A DNA stretch of 61,134 bases from Burkholderiales bacterium (GCA_018971105.1 JAGWVB010000003.1:1-61134), one strand, 5' to 3'. Shown: positions 39,539 through 48,078, numbered from the stretch's first letter. A program made the numbers and translations. The notes: a model not told the origin generated them from the sequence alone.

Positions 39539-40489
39539 CTACTTCAGCGAGCCGATGCTGGGGAGAATCTCTTTGTAGCTGTCGTAGTCGGCCCAGAGCG
39601 CCTTCCTCGCGGTGGGCCCGTCCTGGTACTCGACCTGGGTTCCCCGCTCGTTCAGGTAGTTCTTGAAGTCCGTCGTCTCCATCGCGGCCTTGAAGGCATC
39701 GTGCAGATACTTCACGGTGGCCGCGGGCGTGCCATTGGCCACGGCGACCAGGTAGCGGGCCTCGAAAGCGACGTTGTAGCCTTGCTCCTTGAAGGTCGGC
39801 ACCTCGTCGAGGCCGGGTTGGCGCTTGTTGCTGAAGGAGCCGAGCGCGCGAAGCTTGCCGGCTTCCAGCATTTGAGTGACTTCGATCGGCTGGGCGATGG
39901 ACGCGGAAATCTGTCCGCCCAGCAGCTGCGGCGCGGCCTGACCCCAGCCGGTGAAGGGAACCGGGATGAACTTCGCGCCGCTGGCGCGCTCCAGGCCGAC
40001 GACGTTGAGGTGGCTGATCGTGGCCACGCCGGGAAAGCCGATGCTGATGGCGGCGCCCGGCTTCCTGGCGGCCTCGACAAGGTCCTTGGCGGTCTTGATG
40101 GGCGAATCCTTGGGCACGACCAGCAACGGCGCGAAGCTCGCGACGTTGATCACCGGCGTGATGTCGTCGGGGTTCTTGTAGGGCAGCGCGTTGACCTGGG
40201 GTGCTAGCGCGACGTTGCTGTTCGGCGCGAAGATGAACTGGGATCCGTCGGGCTTGCCCGTCGCAACGGCGGCCAGCGCGGTGGCGCCGCCCGCCCCCGG
40301 CTTGTTGATGACGATGAGCCCGGCGGGAAACTTCGGCTGCATGAGCATCGCCAGCTTGCGCATCATCAGGTCGGCCGCACCCCCTGGCGCGTAACCGACG
40401 ATGGCGGTGACGGGATGCTCCGGCGCACCCTGGGCCATCGCCAAGCTACGGGCGCCGGCCAGGCACAGGATCGCTATGAGTCGCTTCAT
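39539..40489 (-). CDS. Tripartite tricarboxylate transporter substrate-binding protein (Bug)
   Basis: This 316-aa periplasmic receptor has a signal peptide ending in ARSLAMAQG and the Bug fold: VTAIVGYAPGGAADLMMRKLA, VINKPGAGGATALAAVATGKPDG and an Asp-rich binding pocket region around NVASFAPLLVVPKDSPIKT. Bug proteins bind carboxylates with high affinity. It lies in the same operon as the hydroxyacid dehydrogenase and just downstream of an enolase-superfamily gene, while tctB and tctA start 2.5 kb away on the opposite strand and probably complete the transporter. AAGGAGAC lies 4 nt before the ATG. Confidence 0.92.
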   Translation of the reverse strand: MKRLIAILCLAGARSLAMAQGAPEHPVTAIVGYAPGGAADLMMRKLAMLMQPKFPAGLIVINKPGAGGATALAAVATGKPDGSQFIFAPNSNVALAPQVNALPYKNPDDITPVINVASFAPLLVVPKDSPIKTAKDLVEAARKPGAAISIGFPGVATISHLNVVGLERASGAKFIPVPFTGWGQAAPQLLGGQISASIAQPIEVTQMLEAGKLRALGSFSNKRQPGLDEVPTFKEQGYNVAFEARYLVAVANGTPAATVKYLHDAFKAAMETTDFKNYLNERGTQVEYQDGPTARKALWADYDSYKEILPSIGSLK

Positions 40490-40507
40490 GGTGTCTCCTT
40501 CGGGTGA

Positions 40508-41719
40508 TCAGGCGTCGCGACGGACCGATGTCCTGGTCATGCGGGCTTCGGCACCGGGCGACAGGGTCATCCCCAGCCCAGGGCTTTGCGGGACCTGGAA
40601 TCGGCCCTGAAGCGGCTGCAAGTCCTCGACGAACAAATCGCGGTTGCAGGACTTGAGCGCGTAGGTGTGGTGCTCGTGGATCTCGAAATTGGGGATCGCG
40701 GCTTCGAACTGCAGCGCCATCGCCGTCGCCAGGGGCGAGCCGCAGACATGGGCCTGCACGCCGACGTCCCAGGCGTGCGCCAGGTGGGCGATCTTGAAGG
40801 CCTCGCTGATGCCACCGACGAGCCCGACATCGGGTTGCACCAGGTCGATCGACCCGGCCTGCAGGTAGGGCAGGAAGCCCCAGCGCGTGTACAGGCGTTC
40901 GCCGGCGGCGATCCGCACGGGGGACTTGGACGCCGCCCGGTCGTGGGCCATCGCGCCGTTGTAGTGCGTGGGCTCCTCCATGTAGAGGATGTCCAGGTCC
41001 TCGACGAGCTCGGCGATCTGCAGCGCACCGGCCATCGAGGTGAACGAGTGCAGTTCCAGGATGATGTCGGCATCGCCGCCGAGGCCTTCGCGGATGCCTT
41101 CCATGCGCGCACGGACCATGCGGCGCTGCAGGGGCGTGAGGATGCCGCGCAGCTTGGCGGCACGGCTGCCGTCATCGGCAATCATCCAGGGATCGACCTT
41201 GATGCAGTCGTAGCCTTGGGCGCGCGCGCGTCGCGCCGCCTCGCGGTATTGCGAGGGGTCGGTCAGGTTGGTCGTCTTGTCGGTCCAGTCGAACTGAAGC
41301 TGGCTCGCGTAGCAGCGCAGGGGCGGCGGCGTCTGCGCGCCCAGCAGGCGGTGCACCGGCAGGCCCAGCGCGCGGCCCTTGATGTCCCACAGCGCCGCAT
41401 CGATCGCGCTCATCGCGCCGAACACCACCGGCCCGCCGCCTTCGGCCCAGAAGGACTTGCGCAACATGCACTCCCAGATGGTTTCAGTGGCGAACGGATC
41501 GCTGCCGAGCACGAACCTCTCGCCCAGCGCCAGCACCATGGGGCCGGCCGCGGGCGCACCGGTGCCGTAGGCCATGCCGACTTCGCCGAGCCCGCTGATC
41601 CCCTCGTCCGTATGAACACGGGTGAAGACGTGGTGCCACGAGGCGATGCCGTCGCGACCCGACAACTCGGCTTCGAGCACTTCGATTTCGGTGATCTTCA
41701 CAGCATCAGTGTATTGCAT
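40508..41719 (-). CDS. Mandelate racemase/muconate lactonizing enzyme family protein (sugar-acid dehydratase-like)
   Basis: This 403-aa enolase-superfamily enzyme has the N-terminal capping domain (VKITEIEVLEAELSG) and the TIM barrel with metal-binding acids: in DIILELHSFTSM, in DILYMEEPTHYN and in IAAGERLYTRWGFL. The KVDPW strand supplies the Lys and the C-terminal QAHVCGSPLATAMALQFE is as in sugar-acid dehydratases of the galactonate type. The likely reaction is dehydration of an aldonic acid to a 2-keto-3-deoxy acid. I place the start at the ATG 41719; a GTG at 41701 is possible and matters because a GntR-type operator overlaps 41712-41725. Divergent from the GntR gene; downstream genes are the Bug protein and a 2-hydroxyacid dehydrogenase. 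Confidence 0.85.
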   Translation of the reverse strand: MQYTDAVKITEIEVLEAELSGRDGIASWHHVFTRVHTDEGISGLGEVGMAYGTGAPAAGPMVLALGERFVLGSDPFATETIWECMLRKSFWAEGGGPVVFGAMSAIDAALWDIKGRALGLPVHRLLGAQTPPPLRCYASQLQFDWTDKTTNLTDPSQYREAARRARAQGYDCIKVDPWMIADDGSRAAKLRGILTPLQRRMVRARMEGIREGLGGDADIILELHSFTSMAGALQIAELVEDLDILYMEEPTHYNGAMAHDRAASKSPVRIAAGERLYTRWGFLPYLQAGSIDLVQPDVGLVGGISEAFKIAHLAHAWDVGVQAHVCGSPLATAMALQFEAAIPNFEIHEHHTYALKSCNRDLFVEDLQPLQGRFQVPQSPGLGMTLSPGAEARMTRTSVRRDA

Positions 41720-41745
41720 ACAATAGACCCCACGCAATATGCAAT
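41712..41745. promoter_or_regulatory. Candidate operator pair of the GntR regulator
   Basis: The 14-bp near-palindrome TATTGCATACAATA (41712-41725) has 12 of 14 positions symmetrical and resembles ATTGTATACAAT-like sites bound by FCD-type GntR proteins. The octamer ATTGCATA occurs there and again, inverted, at 41738-41745 (plus strand TATGCAAT). Both lie in the 74-bp gap between the divergent dehydratase and gntR start codons, and the first overlaps the dehydratase ATG, which fits a repressor that blocks both promoters. Confidence 0.6.
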
Positions 41746-41793
41746 GTTTGGGGCGCAATGTTTCCTGGTCTACACTAGCCTTAGAGGTGAAAC

Positions 41794-42474
41794 GTGGAGC
41801 GTGTCGTCAGGAAGTCAGCCGCCGAGGTGGTGGCCGATCAGTTGCGAGAGGCGATCGTCTTCGGCGATCTGGAGATGGGTGCGACCTTGTCCGAGGCGGC
41901 GATCGCCGAGACGCTGGGCACGAGCCGCACGCCAGTGCGCGAGGCGTTCAGGGCGCTGGCGCAGGAAGGGCTGGTCGTCCTGCGCCCCTATTCGGGCGCA
42001 TCGGTCTTCATGCTGTCGCCCGGCGAGGTCCGCGACCTGCTCGAGTTCAGGGCGGTGCTCGAATTGGCGGCGCTGCAAAAGGCGTTCGCGACTGGCGCCC
42101 AGGGACTGCGGGCGACGCTGGCGCCGCTGGTAGCCGGCATGTCCGAGGCGGTGGAGCGCGCCGACATCCGCCAATACATGACGCTGGACTCGCAGTTCCA
42201 CCGCGCGATCGTGGCCGCTTCCGGCAACGACCATCTGGCGGATGCACACGCCCGCATCTCGCCCAAGGTGGCCGCGATCCGGAACCTGATCAACCGGGCG
42301 CCTTCGCGGCTCGGCAACAGCATGGCCGGGCACCAGGCGATCCTGAACGGCATCGCGGCCGGGGATCTCGAAGGCACGGCGGCCATCCTGAAGCAGCATC
42401 TTCACAACCTCACCGAGGTCGTCATCGCCTGCCTGGCTGGGGCTCCGACCTTGGAATCCGAGCCGGCGACGTGA
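41794..42474 (+). CDS. GntR family transcriptional regulator, FCD type
   Basis: This 226-aa regulator has an N-terminal winged HTH (about residues 7-75; LSEAAIAETLGTSRTPVREAF is the recognition region) and a C-terminal all-helical FCD domain with the metal-binding residues expected (DSQFHRAIVAASGN, and the later His in AGHQAILNGIAAGD). FCD proteins bind small carboxylic acids and usually repress their catabolic genes. Start is a GTG at 41794 preceded by GAGGTG. Divergent to the dehydratase, with a matching palindrome in between. Substrate unknown; a sugar acid or hydroxyacid is likely given the neighbours. Confidence 0.92.
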   Translation: MERVVRKSAAEVVADQLREAIVFGDLEMGATLSEAAIAETLGTSRTPVREAFRALAQEGLVVLRPYSGASVFMLSPGEVRDLLEFRAVLELAALQKAFATGAQGLRATLAPLVAGMSEAVERADIRQYMTLDSQFHRAIVAASGNDHLADAHARISPKVAAIRNLINRAPSRLGNSMAGHQAILNGIAAGDLEGTAAILKQHLHNLTEVVIACLAGAPTLESEPAT

Positions 42475-42956
42475 GCTCGCGAGCGATGGCGACGCGGCCG
42501 GATCCGGTCGGTGCCCATGGCGGCCTCGGCGAGGTGCCCAAGAGTCGAACCCAGGCTCTCCTCCAATCGAAGCGGCACTGCACTGCCTAGAGGTAGCGCA
42601 CCGCCTGCTTGATCGATCCGATTGCACGGCAGCGGCCGAGCATGGCGGCATTGAGGTAGCCGATCGGGACATCGACCGCGCCTGCCCCCGGCGTGGCGCC
42701 CGCCCCAGCAACGGGTCATCACGGACGCCGCCCGATCAGCGCCCGTGACCACCGCCTGCCCGCACCTCTCGTCGAATCCAGCCGGGCTTCCAAATTGCAT
42801 CGAGTGCATTGGTAATTGCAGGGTCCTGAATTAAGGGTGTAACTTGCCCTACCCTCGTATCTACCGGTATTCTCTCCGCAGGCGATATGGTGGAATTGCC
42901 GCATTGAAAGCCAAGACGCACTGCACAGCGCAATGGAGTGACAGGGAAAGAATGCC
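42475..42956. other. Intergenic region between gntR and tctB (482 bp)
   Basis: I find no gene; short open frames on both strands have no family resemblance. The last 150 bp are more AT-rich than the rest and carry a likely promoter (TTGCCC, 18-bp spacer, TATTCT at 42844-42873) for tctB. A short dyad TGCA-N5-TGCA lies at 42796-42808. A T-arm-like fragment near 42540-42555 does not fold as a tRNA. Confidence 0.5.
42844..42873 (+). promoter_or_regulatory. Possible sigma-70 promoter of tctBA
   Basis: TTGCCC and TATTCT are separated by 18 bp, about 84 nt upstream of the tctB ATG, within a locally AT-rich stretch. This is the best -35/-10 pair in the gap. Confidence 0.35.
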
Positions 42957-43415
42957 ATGAAGACCGATTACCGAGAACTGACCGCAGGATTGCTTTTCAT
43001 TGCATTAGGGGTATTCGTAGCGCTCTATGCATCGAGCCACTATGAAGTCGGTGAGCCGGCACGCATGGGACCCGGCTTCTTCCCAGTAGCGGCCGGCTGG
43101 GTGCTGGCGCTGCTGGGCGTGGGCGTGATCATTCCCGCCCTGCGTGGAAAACCGAACTCCCAAACTGCACAGACCAAATTCGGGCTGAGACCACTGCTGG
43201 CGGTGCCGGCGGCGGTCCTGGCCTTCGGCCTGATTGTCGAGCCACTGGGGTTGATTCCGGCCACGCTGGCGCTCACCGCCGTAGTCGTATTTTCCGAACG
43301 CCCCATTCGACTGCGCCGAACAATACTTCTCGGAATCGGCCTGGCCGCCATCTCGTGGTTGGTCTTCATCGTCGGATTGAAGATGACGTTGCCTGCCTTC
43401 AATCTACCGGGCTGA
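42957..43415 (+). CDS. Tripartite tricarboxylate transporter TctB family protein
   Basis: This 152-aa membrane protein has four helices, the standard TctB topology: LTAGLLFIALGVFVALYAS, GFFPVAAGWVLALLGVGVII, the VPAAVLAFGLIV segment and the ILLGIGLAAISWLVFIVGLK helix near the C-terminus. The ARMGPGFFP motif after helix 1 is highly typical. It is the small membrane subunit of a TTT importer and is followed after 3 nt by tctA. No Bug gene is immediately upstream; the one at 39539 on the other strand is the natural partner. Confidence 0.92.
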   Translation: MKTDYRELTAGLLFIALGVFVALYASSHYEVGEPARMGPGFFPVAAGWVLALLGVGVIIPALRGKPNSQTAQTKFGLRPLLAVPAAVLAFGLIVEPLGLIPATLALTAVVVFSERPIRLRRTILLGIGLAAISWLVFIVGLKMTLPAFNLPG

Positions 43416-43418
43416 GCC

Positions 43419-44936
43419 ATGGAATTGCTCAATACCGTATTCGCCAACCTCTCGATCGGCATCCATGAGGCGGTCACGCTCGCCAACCTGGGCTATTGCT
43501 TCATCGGCGTCTTCCTCGGTTGCCTGGTCGGCGTGCTGCCGGGCCTGGGATCGCTGATCGCGATCTCGCTGCTGCTGCCGATCACGTACCACCTCCCGGC
43601 CAGCGGCGCGCTGATCATGCTCGCGGGGGTCTACTTCGGTGCCGACTACGGCGGCGGCACCTGCTCGATCCTGCTCGGCGTGCCCGGGCATGCGGCGGCC
43701 GCGGTGGACGTGCTCGATGGCTACCCGATGTCGCGCCAGGGCCGCGGCGGCGTGGCGCTGTTCATGAAGTGCGTCGCCTCGTTCTGGGGCTCGGCGGTCG
43801 GCATCGTGTTGCTGATGCTGTTCGCACCGGTATTGGCCGAAGCCGCACTGCAGTTCGGCCCTGCCGAATACGCGTCGCTCATGCTGCTGGGCCTCATGGC
43901 GGCATCCACGGTCGGCCAGGGCTCGCCGGTCAAGGGCGTGGGGATGATGGTCATCGGCCTCATCCTGGGCGTCGTCGGCACCGACGTGAACAGCGGCGTC
44001 GTGCGCTTCGGCTTCGGCCTGCCGGCACTCACCGACGGCGTCAGCCTCATCGCCCTGGCGATGGGCGTGTTCGCAATCACCGAGGTCATCAAGGGCGCCG
44101 GCTCGGAGCGCGTCTCGACGGTGAAGATGAAGTTCGGCCTGCGCGACCAGCTGCCCACGCGCGAGGACTGGCGCCGCTCAATCGCCCCGATGCTGCGCGG
44201 CTCGGGCCTGGGCGCCTGCTTCGGCGCCCTGCCCGGCACCAGCGGGGGCATGGCCACCTTCCTGGCGTATGCGATCGAGAAACGCGTCTCCAAGCATCCG
44301 GAGCAGTTCGGCAAGGGAGCGATCGAAGGCATTGCGGCACCCGAGGCCTGCAACAACGCCGGTGTCGGCACGGCCTTTATCCCGACCCTGACCCTGGGCA
44401 TCCCGGGCGACGCGATCATGGCGCTGATGCTCGCGGCGCTGGTGATCCACGGCATACAACCCGGCCCGCAGGTGATGACGAGTCACCCCGACCTGTTCTG
44501 GGGCCTGATCGTGAGCTTCTGGATCGGCAACCTCCTTCTCGTCATCCTGAACATTCCGCTGATCGGCATCTGGGTACGGCTGCTGCAGATTCCCTATCCG
44601 CTGCTCTACCCCGGCATCGTGCTGTTCACCTGCATCGGCGTGTACAGCACCCAGAGCAGCACGTTCGACATCTGGGTCCTGCTGTTCTTCGGAGTCGCCG
44701 GCGCCGCCATGCTCGCGCTCCGTCTGGAGGCGGTGCCGCTGCTGCTGGGCCTGATCCTGGGTTCACCCTTCGAAGAGAACCTGCGCCGCAGCCTGCTGCT
44801 CTCGCGAGGCGATTTCATGATCTTCGTGGAACGCCCCATCAGCGCCAGCGCGCTGGGTGTCGCGGCCTTCCTGCTGCTTCTGTCGCTGCGCGCGCAATGG
44901 CGCGCCAGGATACGTGCACGCGAGCAGGCCGCGTAG
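43419..44936 (+). CDS. Tripartite tricarboxylate transporter permease TctA
   Basis: This 505-aa permease has about 11-12 helices. Hallmarks: GCLVGVLPGLGSLIAISLLLP and, in the second half, GALPGTSGGMATFLAYAIEKR, which are the two inverted-repeat PGLG/PGTSG loops, plus YFGADYGGGTCSILLGVPG and NNAGVGTAFIPTLTLGIPGD. Length is normal. It couples carboxylate uptake to the ion gradient with TctB and a Bug protein. Open frames on other strands here are shadows. Regulation by the nearby GntR protein is plausible. Confidence 0.95.
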   Translation: MELLNTVFANLSIGIHEAVTLANLGYCFIGVFLGCLVGVLPGLGSLIAISLLLPITYHLPASGALIMLAGVYFGADYGGGTCSILLGVPGHAAAAVDVLDGYPMSRQGRGGVALFMKCVASFWGSAVGIVLLMLFAPVLAEAALQFGPAEYASLMLLGLMAASTVGQGSPVKGVGMMVIGLILGVVGTDVNSGVVRFGFGLPALTDGVSLIALAMGVFAITEVIKGAGSERVSTVKMKFGLRDQLPTREDWRRSIAPMLRGSGLGACFGALPGTSGGMATFLAYAIEKRVSKHPEQFGKGAIEGIAAPEACNNAGVGTAFIPTLTLGIPGDAIMALMLAALVIHGIQPGPQVMTSHPDLFWGLIVSFWIGNLLLVILNIPLIGIWVRLLQIPYPLLYPGIVLFTCIGVYSTQSSTFDIWVLLFFGVAGAAMLALRLEAVPLLLGLILGSPFEENLRRSLLLSRGDFMIFVERPISASALGVAAFLLLLSLRAQWRARIRAREQAA

Positions 44937-45313
44937 GGGCGTGGGCTGAGGGTTCACCGAGAAAGGCATGCGGTGCAGACGAGGATGCCGTCGGGGGTCT
45001 TCAACCAGGCGAACGGTCCTGCATCGTCGTTGTCGACCTCGATGCAGTGCCACTCGCCTGCTCGAGTCGGCGTCGTGGACCTGGAATCGTCGAAGCCTTG
45101 TGAGCCGGTCCGTGATTCCCGGCGCTCTGCGGGTCCCGCAGGCGTCCATCACCAAGCGCCTATCGAGCAGGGCCGGCAGGCTGGCATTGATGGATCGCAC
45201 GATTTGCACGAACCCGTGCCGTCGTGCCGTCGGGGCCGATCACGCATGAAGACTCCATCCGCATTGCGCGGATGCGAGTCAGATGGGCTCAGAACATACC
45301 TGAATCGCGATAC
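44937..45313. other. Convergent intergenic region (377 bp) after tctA
   Basis: No gene can be supported between the converging tctA and CMD-family genes. One minus-strand frame of roughly 64 codons ends at about 44963 with a coding-like tail (GEWHCIEVDNDDAGPFAW followed by LKTPDG), but it has no start codon, so it may be the eroded end of a lost gene. No terminator hairpin with a T-run is visible. Confidence 0.4.
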
Positions 45314-45664
45314 TCATGCATTTTTCGCCCCCAATTCACTGAACGCCTCCATGGCGCGCAGCGAATAGACATAAGCCGCGCCCGCATTGAGGGCGATGGC
45401 CACTCCCATCGCATCGGCCATTTCGGCCTCGGTCGCACCGGCCTTCGCCGCTGCTGCCGCATGCGAAGAGATGCAACCATCACAGCGCGTCGTGACGGCT
45501 ATGGCGATGGCGATCAGCTCGCGGGTCTTCGCATCCAATGCGCCGTTCGCGCCCTGCGCAGCGGCCACCGACCGGTAGGCCTCCAGCATCCTTGGATGGG
45601 TCTTGCCCAGACGGGTGTAGGAACGCTTCAGGGTGCCAAGCAATTCGGTCCAGTTCATGAACAT
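45314..45664 (-). CDS. Carboxymuconolactone decarboxylase family protein (AhpD-like)
   Basis: This 116-aa all-helical protein of the CMD/AhpD fold has the redox-type motif RCDGCISSHAAAAAKAG (CxxC followed by SH) and ELIAIAIAVTTRC before it. With CxxC it is more likely an AhpD-like peroxidase or thiol protein than a lactone decarboxylase. The ATG at 45664 has GAGG 5 nt upstream; 45658 is an alternative and the longer frame to 45751 is unsupported. It is downstream of the acyl-CoA dehydrogenase on the same strand. Confidence 0.83.
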   Translation of the reverse strand: MFMNWTELLGTLKRSYTRLGKTHPRMLEAYRSVAAAQGANGALDAKTRELIAIAIAVTTRCDGCISSHAAAAAKAGATEAEMADAMGVAIALNAGAAYVYSLRAMEAFSELGAKNA

Positions 45665-45760
45665 GGGGACCTCATCTCCGTTGGGAGTGAAAGAAACGCT
45701 GGCTCCGCGGTCGCGATCAAGTCGTCCCAAGGGGAACGATCGATCCGGCACCAGCGCAAA

Positions 45761-46969
45761 CTACGTATGCGCCAGGCGCTCCGCCAACTCCGCATACCCG
45801 GTCCGCGTCTGCGGAAGCTTCGAGCCGAGGATCGCGCTCGCCACCTGCGTGCGCAGTATCTGCGCGGTGCCGCCCGCGATCGTGAACATCCGCGCATCCC
45901 GAACATGCCGCTCCATCGGCAGGTCCCGGCCGTAGCCTGCCGAGCCGAACATCTGCAGCGCGTCGCTGGACACCTTGAAGGCCATCTCGGCCGTGAAGAT
46001 CTTCGCCTGTGCCGCCTTGTCCATGTCGGGAAAATCGCCGCCGCTGAGCGCGGCACGGTAGATCAACATCCGGGCTGCCTCGAGCTGCACCGACATGTCC
46101 GCCAGCATCCATTGCAGGCCCTGGAACTCGGCGAGCGGACGGCCGAATTGTTCGCGGGTCTTGACACGCGCGACAGCTTCCTCGAATGCGCCCTGCGCGA
46201 TCGCAAGCGCCACCGTGCCCGCCCCGACGCGCTGCGAGTTGTAGGCCGTCATGAGGGCGGCGAAGCCGCGCTTGAGGCCGTGCGGCGGCATCAGGAGCAT
46301 CGACTGGTGGACCTCCACGTTCCGCAGGTGGATGTGCGTTTCCGGTACACCGCGGACACCCATGGCATAGATCCTGTCGCCGACGGTGAATCCGTCCGGC
46401 TTGCCTTCGTCGCGCACCACGATGAACCCACCGATCCCCTGCTCGACGCCCTCATCGAAGACACGCGCGAACACGAGATGCAACCGGGACACACCGCCGC
46501 CCGTGATCCAGTACTTCTCGCCGTTGAGCACGTAGGTGTCGCCATGGCGATCGGCGCGCGTCGTCATGGAGGTGGCCGCACTGCCGGTGTTGGGCTCCGT
46601 GATGCAAAGCGCGGGCTTGTCGCCGGATTTCAGCAGGTCCGCAGCCAACCGGAACTGCTCCTTCGTGCCGTACTTGTGAATTGCGCCGATGCACCCCATG
46701 GTCGCGTCCACCGTGATACGGCCCATCGCGGCGCAAGCCTTCGCCACTTCCTCGATGACGAGTACGGCGTCGAAATACGACAGACCCATGCCGCCCACTT
46801 CCTTCGGAAGCGTCATGGTCATGAAGCCGGCATCGCGCAGCCGGGCCACGTTCTCCCAGGGATACGCCTCGGTCCTGTCGACCTCGGCGGCCTGCGGCGC
46901 GAAGTGGACCTGCGCAAGTTCTCGGGCCCTCTGCTGCAAGGCGCGCTGTTCGGGAGTCAATTGAAACAT
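45761..46969 (-). CDS. Acyl-CoA dehydrogenase
   Basis: This 402-aa FAD enzyme has the three ACAD domains: N-terminal helices (LTPEQRALQQRARELA), the beta domain with FAD/substrate motif ALCITEPNTGSAATSM and WITGGGVSRLHLVFA, and the C-terminal helices with RVGAGTVALAIAQGAFEEA, REQFGRPLAEFQGLQW and QMFGSAGYGRDLPMERHVRD. The C-terminal site that carries the catalytic Glu in short-chain enzymes (YEGT) reads IAGGTAQI, so the base must lie elsewhere, as in isovaleryl-CoA dehydrogenase. Start at 46969 gives MFQLTPEQ. It lies in one strand run with the Bug protein and the CMD-family protein; substrate unknown. Confidence 0.92.
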   Translation of the reverse strand: MFQLTPEQRALQQRARELAQVHFAPQAAEVDRTEAYPWENVARLRDAGFMTMTLPKEVGGMGLSYFDAVLVIEEVAKACAAMGRITVDATMGCIGAIHKYGTKEQFRLAADLLKSGDKPALCITEPNTGSAATSMTTRADRHGDTYVLNGEKYWITGGGVSRLHLVFARVFDEGVEQGIGGFIVVRDEGKPDGFTVGDRIYAMGVRGVPETHIHLRNVEVHQSMLLMPPHGLKRGFAALMTAYNSQRVGAGTVALAIAQGAFEEAVARVKTREQFGRPLAEFQGLQWMLADMSVQLEAARMLIYRAALSGGDFPDMDKAAQAKIFTAEMAFKVSSDALQMFGSAGYGRDLPMERHVRDARMFTIAGGTAQILRTQVASAILGSKLPQTRTGYAELAERLAHT

Positions 46970-47013
46970 GATGCCTTTCGCTGCTGATGCGTCGCCGACC
47001 GCTCGATTCGAGG

Positions 47014-47982
47014 TCAATCGGCGGTGATCTTGTTGTCCTGGATGATCTTCTTGAATTTCGCCCCCTGCGAGGCAATCCACTGACGGGTCTTCTCGATGTT
47101 CATCGTCGGATCGACGTAGTTGCCGAGTTGCTCGAGGCTGTCGTGCACGCTCGGCTTGGACATCGATTCGAGCGCCGCGCTGGCGAGCAGTTCCTGGACG
47201 CGCGCGGGCGTGCCCCCCGGTGCGCACAGCGCCGTCCAGGCGACGCACTCGTAGCCCGGCACGAGCTCGGCGACTGCCGGGATTTCCGGAAAATTCCGAA
47301 GTCGCTTGGAGGAGGACACGGCCAATGCCCGCAACCGCCCCGCCTTGATTTGGGCCACGGAAGACGGGATGCTGTCGAACATCAGGTCCAGTCGTCCTCC
47401 GAGCAGATCGTTCATCGCCGGCACCGAACCCTTGTAGGGAACGTGGAACAGCTTGGCGCCTGTCATGCCCCGCAGCAGCTCCATGCCCAGATGATTCGTC
47501 ACACCGCTGCCGCCCGACCCGTAGTTCAGAGTCGTCTGTTTGGCCGCCTGCAGCAGCTCCGCCAGCGTGTGGTATTTCGAATCCGCGCGAACCGTCAGCA
47601 GCATGGGTGCATAACCTCCCATGGTCAGCGCCTCGAGATCCTTGAGCGGATCGTAGGTCGCGAACTTGTAGAGATACGGGGCGATTGCGAGATTTCCGCT
47701 GCCTCCCCACAGCAGGGTGTAGCCATCCGGCTTGGCCCGGGTCACGAGGCCGACCGCGAAGGTGCTGCCCGCGCCCGGCCGGTTGTCGACGACGAACGAT
47801 TGCCCCAGCGACGTGGACATATCCTGCACGATCGTACGGGCGACGATGTCGGTGGTCTGGCCGGCAGGGAATCCGACCACGACCGTGACTGGACGCGTGG
47901 GAAAGCCGTCTTGCTGTCGGCCGATGGCCACCAACGGCGCCAGGCCCACTGCCGCCAAGATGGTACGTCGCGTGGAATTCAT
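47014..47982 (-). CDS. Tripartite tricarboxylate transporter substrate-binding protein (Bug)
   Basis: This 322-aa periplasmic receptor begins with RRTILAAVGLAPLVAIG, a signal sequence with a twin Arg start. Bug motifs: FPTRPVTVVVGFPAGQTTDIVART, VVDNRPGAGSTFAVGLVTRAKPDG and GSGGSGVTNHLGMELLRG. The ATG at 47982 has GGAG 5 nt upstream. It is upstream of the acyl-CoA dehydrogenase on the same strand, so it probably imports the acid that the dehydrogenase and the CoA-transferases nearby process. No TctAB genes lie next to it. Confidence 0.92.
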   Translation of the reverse strand: MNSTRRTILAAVGLAPLVAIGRQQDGFPTRPVTVVVGFPAGQTTDIVARTIVQDMSTSLGQSFVVDNRPGAGSTFAVGLVTRAKPDGYTLLWGGSGNLAIAPYLYKFATYDPLKDLEALTMGGYAPMLLTVRADSKYHTLAELLQAAKQTTLNYGSGGSGVTNHLGMELLRGMTGAKLFHVPYKGSVPAMNDLLGGRLDLMFDSIPSSVAQIKAGRLRALAVSSSKRLRNFPEIPAVAELVPGYECVAWTALCAPGGTPARVQELLASAALESMSKPSVHDSLEQLGNYVDPTMNIEKTRQWIASQGAKFKKIIQDNKITAD

Positions 47983-48078
47983 CTTGTCTCCGAGGTGAAC
48001 GTCGGCTGCGGACAGCACGACAGGACCCCCACTATAGGGAGCACACCGCGGAGGCGGAATTCGTATTTCGCGACCAGC

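Noticed and set aside
42530-42560. T-arm-like sequence on the minus strand (GGGTTCGACTC) suggesting a tRNA
   Set aside because: The flanking bases do not pair as a T-stem and no acceptor, D or anticodon arms can be found; at most a tRNA-derived fragment.
44968-45368. Possible small genes in the tctA/CMD gap
   Set aside because: Overlapping frames on both strands without start signals or recognisable families; one minus-strand frame looks coding-like only at its end.
48025-48040. T7-promoter-like string CACTATAGGGAG
   Set aside because: Only the downstream half of the T7 consensus is present, without the upstream TAATACGACT; chance match, no phage genes nearby.
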